Below the pieces are notes generated by a model. It saw nothing but the letters and a program-made list of their open reading frames with translations, was not told the DNA's origin and did not search any database. A stretch of DNA of 5,513 bases. Origin: Mycoplasmataceae bacterium. GTDB lineage: Bacteria; Bacillota_I; Bacilli_A; Mycoplasmatales; Hepatoplasmataceae. The stretch is from positions 1-5,513 of the forward strand of contig JABSQC010000049.1 in assembly GCA_013214845.1 (NCBI GenBank). Direction: 5' to 3'. Positions 1 through 5,513 of the stretch are shown piece by piece (position 1 is the stretch's first letter; each line of letters begins with the position of its first letter). The translations under genes and the position numbers were made by a program.

Positions 1-1
1 A

Positions 2-922
2 ACAACTCTGCTAAGTTCCATATTCTTGATGTTTGCAGGGAAAAATCTTTACAATAGAAAGAATTTGAAAAATATTTCTATTGGGAAAGAATTTTTCCAA
101 GTTTCAGTAAAAATGCCTGATGATAATGAATGAAAAAAGTATTATTACGATAGTGAAGGAAGTGATTATGACAAATCCTTGTTAGACATAAGAAAGAAAT
201 CTTCTGTTGCTTTTCTTGATTCCAAATCAACATATGAGTTTCAAAACTTAGAGAGCAAAAGGATGTCGATACTAAGAAAATTGCTATTTTCAAATGACAA
301 CACTTTAAGCGAAGAGTATAAAAAAGTTAAAGATTTACTAGAAAGAATTGAAGAAATAGTTAAATCTAGAAAAAATTTAGAAACAAAAAAAAGATTGACT
401 CTTAATTTATTTAAGGAAATTTCACAAACTCAATTTAATTATCTTCAACGAGAAAAGTACACAATAGCAAAAGTATTAGAGGTTTTTGAACTAAATGATT
501 TCTCAGCTAGTAGAAAAATAAAAACAAGAGTAGAGGGAATGTCTAATAAGAAAACTGCAAAAGACATATTTAATGATTACAAAGAAAATATAGATTTAAT
601 TTTGCTTGGTAAAGAAAAAATAACAACCATACTTAAAGATAAATTAATCATATTGTCGTCAAATGAAAAAATTAGTGATCATTTAAGCAAGGGAGAAATA
701 AGAATATTACTTTCTCTACTAACTTCTTCAGTTATTAACTTATCGAATTTTTCTAAAAAAAATAAGTATTTATTGCTAGATGACTTTTTTTCTGAATTAA
801 GTGAAAAGTCCATTATTTTAGTTATAAACTCACTTAAAAAAGTTGACGCACAAATTTTTATAACTAATCCAAGTTCAAACTTGGGATATATAAGCGATAT
901 TTCATATAAAATTAAGTTATAG
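2..922 (+). CDS. recF: RecF-like DNA repair ATPase, 5'-truncated by window edge
   Basis: This is the C-terminal ~306 residues of an SMC/ABC-type ATPase of the RecF family, which binds gapped DNA and helps load RecA during replication-linked repair. The window opens inside the Walker A loop: base 1 fits the last base of the Lys codon and the frame continues TTLLSSIFLMFAGK, matching RecF KTNLLEAI...L.TG. Roughly 35 residues are therefore missing, giving a family-typical total near 340. An in-frame TGA at 131-133 is read as Trp; starting at the TTG at 179 instead would discard conserved sequence. Further motifs are an ABC signature LSKGE (683-697), Walker B LLLDD (770-784) and a D-loop SELSEK (791-808). 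The GPHRDD block typical of RecF is not recognisable where expected (about 623-646). The stop is TAG, 9 bases before gyrB in the same frame. The neighbour gyrB supports recF over recN or other SMC-like proteins. The middle region is divergent, so function is inferred from motifs and position. Confidence 0.82.
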
Positions 923-924
923 GT
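921..924 (+). promoter_or_regulatory. Weak ribosome binding site of gyrB
   Basis: AGGT, overlapping the recF stop codon, lies 7 bases before the gyrB ATG at 932. It is the only purine-rich match to a Shine-Dalgarno core in the 9-base gap, and a poor one. Translation of gyrB may depend on ribosomes terminating at recF (inference). Confidence 0.35.
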
Positions 925-931
925 ACTTAAT

Positions 932-2854
932 ATGGAAAATAATAATGATAAATATGGACAAGGAGCGATTGATGTCCTGGAAAATCTTGAGTCAGTTAGA
1001 CTAAGACCAGGTATGTACATCGGTAATGTAACCTCAACCGGGTTGCATCACCTAGTGTGAGAGATAGTAGATAATGCTATTGATGAGGTTCTGGCCGGTT
1101 ACGGGAACAACATAAATGTTACTCTTCATAAAGACGGATCAGTAGAGGTTCAAGACTTTGGTAGAGGAATTCCTGTAGGTATACACAGAAAGACTGGTGT
1201 TCCAACTGTTCAAACAATATTTACTGTTCTTCACGCAGGGGGTAAATTTGGAGGAGATGGATCTGCATATAAAGTCTCAGGAGGTCTACACGGAGTAGGT
1301 TCAACTGTTACAAATGCTCTATCTAAATATCTTGAAGTTGATATAAACAAAAACGGAAAGAAATACAATATAAGATTTGAAAACGGTGGTTCAAAAATAA
1401 CTCCACTTGTTGAAAGAGGTGAAACTAATGAAACTGGAACTACAGTAAGATTCAAACCAGATCCTGAAATTTTTGAAACAGTTGAATTTGATGAAGCTAT
1501 CATCTTAGGGAGATTAAAACAAACAGCTTATCTTAACAAAGGACTAATAATAAATTTTGCTAATCTAAATAACAATAATAAAGTTAAGTTTGAATTTGCC
1601 GGAGGTATAGTAGATTTTGTTACGGAAATAAATTCTACAAAAACAAAAATAAGTGAGCATGTTATTTACAATGAAGCATATGATGAAAAATCAGGTGTAT
1701 CAATTGAAGTTGCACTTCAATACACAACATCAGTTAATTCAAATGTTATGTCATATGTAAACAACATAAGAACAACTGAAGGTGGTACACATGAACTTGG
1801 TTTTTTTGATGCTGCTTTAAGAATATTTCAAAAGTATGCCAACCACTCTCCTAAGACTAGAAAGATAGTAACTGAAAAAATACTAAGAGAGGATGTTAAA
1901 GAAGGTGCAACTATAGTAATATCTATAAAACACCCTAACCCTCTTTTTGAAGGCCAAACTAAATCTAAGTTAGGAAACTCAGAAGTGAGAAAAATTGTTA
2001 ACGAAACTATATCTAATGAGTTAGAAAAATTTCTTTTTGAAAACCCAGAAGAAGCAATGGAAATAATGCAGAAGATGAATGTTGCTGCAAAATCAAGATT
2101 AGCTGCTCAAAAAGCTAGGGAAAGCGTAAGAAGAAAAAATAATTTAGAAAGTAGTACGCTTCCAGGAAAATTAGCAGATTGTAGTTCAAAAGATCCTGAA
2201 GTTAGTGAACTGTTTATTGTTGAGGGTGACTCAGCTGGTGGTTCAGCTAAGATGGGAAGAAATAGAGAAACACAAGCTATCCTTCCTCTTAGAGGAAAGG
2301 TTATAAATTCTGAAAAGAACAGAATTGAAAAAATTTTAGCTAATAACGAAATTACTTCAATAATATCTGCAATTGGTGCAGGAGTGGGAGAAGCATTTAA
2401 TTTAGAAAAACTTAGATACAAAAAAATTATTATAATGACGGATGCCGACGTAGATGGTGCTCACATTAGAACTCTTCTGCTTACATTCTTTTACAGATAC
2501 TTACCAATTCTTATAGAAGAAGGTAACTTATATATTGCTGAACCACCTCTTTACAAAATACACAAAGGCAAGGAAGCATATTATGCTTATAATGACATTC
2601 AAAAAGATGAGATATTAGAAAAGTATCCTGGAAAGAATTTTATAATTCAGAGATATAAAGGTCTTGGAGAAATGAACTATGATCAACTTTGAGAAACTAC
2701 AATGGATCCTGAAGTTAGATCTTTATACAGAGTTGACATAGACGATGTAATAATGGCTGACAATATAATAACTGCACTAATGGGTGAAGATACTGAATCA
2801 AGAAAAAAAATAATTAAAGAAAACGCAAAAGAAGTAGAGATACTTGAGGGGTAA
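932..2854 (+). CDS. gyrB: DNA gyrase subunit B (ATPase/TOPRIM subunit)
   Basis: GyrB is the ATP-hydrolysing half of the A2B2 gyrase that introduces negative supercoils. The 640-residue product has the usual Gram-positive length. The GHKL ATPase domain shows RPGMYIG, then [17 protein letters not shown] with catalytic Glu44 and Mg-binding Asn48, the adenine-binding Asp75 in DFGRGIPVG, and the ATP-lid GGLHGVG. The transducer has the QTK loop with Lys344. The TOPRIM domain has [10 protein letters not shown] (Glu431) and DADVDGAH (Asp504, Asp506, Asp508). The C-terminal part has YKGLGEMN followed by QLWETTMDPE. In-frame TGA codons at 1058-1060 (residue 43) and 2690-2692 (residue 587) sit at conserved Trp positions, so they are sense codons and not lesions. 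The ATG at 932 is the only sensible start after the recF stop. The [17 protein letters not shown] and LPGKLADC segments and the recF neighbour favour GyrB over ParE. Residue 140, matching E. coli Arg136 (coumarin contact), is Lys. Confidence 0.97.
2846..2851 (+). promoter_or_regulatory. Strong ribosome binding site of gyrA
   Basis: GAGGGG forms the last two sense codons (Glu-Gly) of gyrB and lies 6 bases before the gyrA ATG. It is a much better Shine-Dalgarno match than the one before gyrB. It fixes the ATG at 2858 as the start of gyrA and suggests gyrA can initiate independently while still being coupled to gyrB termination. Confidence 0.8.
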
Positions 2855-2857
2855 AAT

Positions 2858-5356
2858 ATGTCAGATAATGAAAATAATAAAATAAAATCTTTATCCATTT
2901 CTAAGGAAATGAAGAAATCATTTCTTGAATATGCAATGTCTGTTATTGTATCTAGAGCACTTCCAAATGCTAGAGATGGATTAAAACCAGTTCAAAGAAG
3001 AATTATATATTCAATGAGTGAACAAGAAATGACTTTCTCTAAGCCTAGAAAGAAATCAGCAAAAGTTGTTGGTGATGTTATTGCCAAATACCACCCACAT
3101 GGTGACTCTTCAGTTTATGAAGCAATGGTAAGAATGGCACAAGACTTTTCACTTAGATATCCATTAGTTGATGGTCAAGGTAACTTTGGTTCAATCGATG
3201 GTGACTCACAAGCTGCTATGCGTTATACAGAAGCGAGATTATCTAAGATATCTTCGCAACTACTTTACGATATCAAAAGAGATACAGTTGATTTTTCTGG
3301 TAACTACGATAATACAGAAAGCGAACCAGTAATATTGCCAACTAGAGTTCCAAACTTGTTAATGAATGGTTCTATTGGTATTGCGGTCGGTATGGCAACT
3401 TCAATACCTCCTCACAATCTAACTGAATTACTAGATGCTGCAATAAAAGTATTTAGTGACAAGAACACAAGTATTGATGACATAATGTCAATCATCAAAG
3501 GACCTGATTTTCCAACTGGAGCTCAAATACTTGGTCTTTCTGGAATAGATAAGGCATATAGAACAGGTAATGGTTCAGTAGTAGTTCGATCTGAAGTTGA
3601 AATAGAAGGCGACGAAAGAGATGGTTCAAGAATTATTATCAAAAGCATTCCTTACAATGTTAAGAAATCTTCATTAATTGAAGGTATAGCTGATTTAGTA
3701 AGAAATCAAAAAATAAAATCAATTAAGGAAATTAGAGATGAAACAAATCACTCAGGAATAAGGGTAATACTAGATCTTAAAAGAGGGCATTCACCTGAGA
3801 TAGAACTTAATTATCTTTACAAACATTCAATGCTGCAGACAAGATTTTCAATAAACATGCTAGCTATTCATGATAAAGAGCCAGTAACATTAAACATATT
3901 GCAGTTTCTTGAGATATACAAGGCCCACTTGCTAGACATATACAGAAGATCTATTAAATTTAGTTTAGCTAAATGAGAAGCTAGATTGCATATTGTTATT
4001 GGTCTTTTAAAAATAACAGAAGGAAATAATATTGATGAAGTTATTAGAATTATAAGATCATCAAAAAATTCTGCTGAAGCATATGAAAGATTATCAAAAG
4101 AGTTTGGTCTAAGTGCTAAACAAGCTGAAGCTGTTGGAGACATGAGAATTATAAGACTTAATTCTCTGGATCAACAAAAAATGAGAGATGAAAAAAGTCT
4201 CCTTGATGAAAATATAAAAAATGGAAAAGATTTACTTAAACATGAAGAAAAACTTTCATTAAAGATTGTTGAAGACTTATCTGAAATTAAAGAGCAATAC
4301 GGAGATGAAAGAAAAACTCAAATTCTAACTGGAGAATATGGAGATATTAGTGATGAAGATTTAATTGCTAAAAAAGATATCGTAATATACTTTTCAAAAA
4401 GAGGTTACATCAAGAGAATACCTCAAGATGAATACAGAGCTCAAACTAGAGGTGGTGTAGGTTCTGCTGGAGGAGTTAAATCTAATGATGACCATTCAAA
4501 AGTTATATTGACAACAAATACTCATATAGACCTTCTTCTATTTTCTAACTTAGGAAAAGTTTACAGAATGAGAGCTACAAAAATACCTGAGGCTTCAAAA
4601 CAAGCTAAAGGACTTCCTATAGTAAACATAATTACATCTATGGAAAAAGGAGAAGAAATAAATGTTATTCTTCCAATAGATAATTATGATGAAAATAATT
4701 ACTTGACATTTGTAACTAATAAAGGTCTAGTTAAAAGAACAAGCTCATCTGAATTTAAGAGAATTAATCTAAGTGGTAAGATAGCTATAAAACTAAAAGA
4801 AGGAGACTACTTATCTAATGTTCTTGAATCAAATGATGAACAAGACTTACTTATTTCAGCTTCTAACGGTAAGGTAATAAGATTCGGTGTTAATACTGTA
4901 AAAGTTTCTGGACGTGTTGCCTCTGGATCTACAGGTATTGCATTGGTAGATGATTCTGTTGTTGTTTCATCTTCAATATTTAACAGTGAGGAATACATAC
5001 TATCATTTGCCTCAAACGGTTATGGTAAGTTAACTGATTCAACAGAGTATTCAAAAACTAACAAAGCAGGTAGAGGATACAAAACAATTAACTTAATTGA
5101 TGACTCAACACTTGTAGGAATGTCAGCTGTTTCTGGTGACGAAGATATACTAATCATGACTGACAAAGGAACAACTATAAGATTATCACTTAAACAAGTT
5201 TCTAAATTTTCTAAGAATACAAAAGGTGTTAAATTAATAAGACTTAGAAATAATGAGTCAATAGCATCATACTCAATTGTTTCAAGTGATGATACAGACA
5301 ATAAAGAAGAAGATATAAAAAATAACGGAGAAAATACTAATATAGATGAAAACTAA
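2858..5356 (+). CDS. gyrA: DNA gyrase subunit A (DNA cleavage/wrapping subunit)
   Basis: GyrA cuts and rejoins the gate DNA segment and wraps DNA in the gyrase A2B2 complex. The product is 832 residues. The N-terminal winged-helix/tower part carries [36 protein letters not shown] (quinolone region, Ser84 and Glu88) and [10 protein letters not shown] with catalytic Tyr123. [15 protein letters not shown] and [12 protein letters not shown] follow, then the coiled-coil arm around [14 protein letters not shown]. The in-frame TGA at 3974-3976 (residue 373, SLAKWEARLHI) reads as Trp and the frame continues without a break. From about residue 507 come the beta-pinwheel repeats (for example [46 protein letters not shown]), with a degenerate GyrA box QTRGGVG at 529-535. 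The last 24 residues form an acidic, Asn-rich tail like that of other GyrA proteins. [16 protein letters not shown] and the gyrB neighbour favour GyrA over ParC. It starts 3 bases after gyrB. No terminator hairpin is visible downstream. Confidence 0.96.
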
Positions 5357-5498
5357 AAACTTAATTCAAGAAAAGGAAAAGATTGAAAGAGTTAGCCATG
5401 AACTCAATATACACGATAATCTCCTCTTCATTGGGATTGGGCTTCAGTTGGTTCGAAAAATGTACCACGAGTGTCATTGCTTCAATATCACGCCCTAG
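5346..5498 (+). CDS. Possible small ORF overlapping the gyrA end, unknown product
   Basis: This 50-codon frame begins at an ATG 8 bases before the gyrA stop, overlaps it by 11 bases and ends at TAG 5496-5498. Its first part ([19 protein letters not shown]) is AT-rich, charged and similar in codon style to the genes upstream. The second part switches to codons hardly used in gyrA or gyrB (CTC, GGG, ACG, CCC) and ends with an unfamiliar Cys/His-containing stretch. A GGAG at 5327-5330 is rather far (15 bases) for a ribosome site. It could be the 5' end of the next operon gene interrupted by a junction near 5395-5401, or a chance frame. I do not recognise the product; serS often follows gyrA in Mollicutes, but this is not its N-terminus. 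Confidence 0.25.
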   Translation: MKTKNLIQEKEKIERVSHELNIHDNLLFIGIGLQLVRKMYHECHCFNITP

Positions 5499-5513
5499 AG
5501 CACGGAACAAACA
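5361..5513 (-). CDS. Possible 3' end of a minus-strand ORF, unknown product
   Basis: On the minus strand one frame is open from the right edge of the window to a TAA at 5361-5363, 50 codons. It reads CLFRALGRDIEAMTLVVHFS and continues with an Asn/Pro/Glu-rich stretch, then a hydrophobic Phe/Leu-rich end. That end lies over the AT-rich sequence left of 5401 and looks like read-through into non-coding sense. Codon choice (CGT, CTG, GTG, GAG) differs from the gyrase genes. The composition is protein-like, but I recognise no family. If real, it would be convergent with gyrA and its native C-terminus might lie beyond a junction. The length is too short to separate it from chance. Confidence 0.2.
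   Translation of the reverse strand, partial: CLFRALGRDIEAMTLVVHFSNQLKPNPNEEEIIVYIEFMANSFNLFLFLN
5401..5513. other. Terminal segment of atypical base composition
   Basis: G+C is 48 of 113 bases, visibly higher than the AT-rich genes before it, and the change is abrupt after about 5395. The segment includes a tandem ATTGGG duplicate (5430-5441). I see no terminator, tRNA, inverted-repeat end or recognisable gene. It may be foreign DNA, the edge of a mobile or eukaryotic sequence, or an assembly chimera. Confidence 0.4.

Noticed and set aside
179..181. TTG as the start of the recF-like gene
   Set aside because: The same frame is open to the left edge through a TGA (Trp) and contains the RecF Walker A region, so this is an internal Leu codon.
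679..1020. Minus-strand ORFs opposite recF, gyrB and gyrA (for example 679-1020, 1231-1503, 2107-2421, 5020-5301)
   Set aside because: They lie entirely or mainly within well-conserved plus-strand coding sequence, show no recognisable domains, and are complementary shadows.
1058..1060. UGA as glycine (table 25)
   Set aside because: The position is a conserved Trp in Gram-positive GyrB, as is the one at 2690, and Gly is abundantly encoded by GGN.
1748..1750. ATG as the start of a separate short GyrB fragment
   Set aside because: The frame is continuous from 932 with the complete ATPase domain once TGA at 1058 is read as Trp.
1058..3976. gyrB and gyrA as pseudogenes with nonsense mutations
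   Set aside because: All interruptions are TGA only, fall at Trp or tolerated positions, and all catalytic motifs are preserved.
3974..3988. gyrA split into two genes, the second starting at TTG 3986
   Set aside because: TGA at 3974 is a sense codon; both halves are in one frame and together match a single full-length GyrA.
5357..5400. Transcription terminator after gyrA
   Set aside because: No GC-rich inverted repeat followed by a T run is present; the region is A-rich and unstructured by eye.
5450..5469. GGTTCGAA followed by ACCA as a tRNA T-arm and 3' end
   Set aside because: The flanking bases do not pair into a 5-bp T stem and no acceptor or anticodon stem can be drawn upstream.

Overview
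The window is AT-rich and reads as three tandem plus-strand genes: the 3' part of recF (cut by the left edge), complete gyrB, and complete gyrA. A tail of about 150 bases of uncertain nature follows. The genes make sense only if UGA is read as tryptophan (translation table 4). There are four in-frame TGA codons (131-133 in recF, 1058-1060 and 2690-2692 in gyrB, 3974-3976 in gyrA). The two in gyrB fall exactly where Gram-positive GyrB proteins carry conserved Trp. I found no TGG Trp codon in any of the three frames. UGA=Trp, high AT, AGA-dominated arginine usage and a short Gram-positive-type GyrB (640 aa, without the enterobacterial insertion) point to a Mollicute (Mycoplasma/Spiroplasma-like relative). 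Species cannot be named from the sequence.

Layout: 2-922 encodes the RecF-like SMC/ABC ATPase, entering just inside the Walker A loop. After 9 bases, gyrB runs 932-2854. After 3 bases, gyrA runs 2858-5356. All three share a reading frame and are packed without room for promoters or terminators, as expected for one transcription unit. recF-gyrB-gyrA is the classical gene order beside the chromosomal origin (dnaA-dnaN-recF-gyrB-gyrA), so dnaA and dnaN would be expected to the left, outside the window. GyrB (ATPase and TOPRIM) and GyrA (DNA cleavage and wrapping) form the A2B2 gyrase. RecF would act in replication-linked gap repair.

The tail (5357-5513) holds no recognisable gene. From about 5401 the base composition becomes clearly richer in G+C (48 of 113 bases) and codon usage no longer resembles the genes to the left. 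Two anonymous 50-codon frames overlap there on opposite strands. This may be the start of the next operon gene, a foreign insertion or an assembly junction; the sequence alone does not decide.

Overall this is a conventional replication/topology locus. The points worth a second look are the recoded UGA, a recF retained but lacking its GPHRDD motif, a degenerate GyrA box, a natural Lys at the coumarin-contact position of GyrB, and the odd right end. I see no evidence of a novel system.
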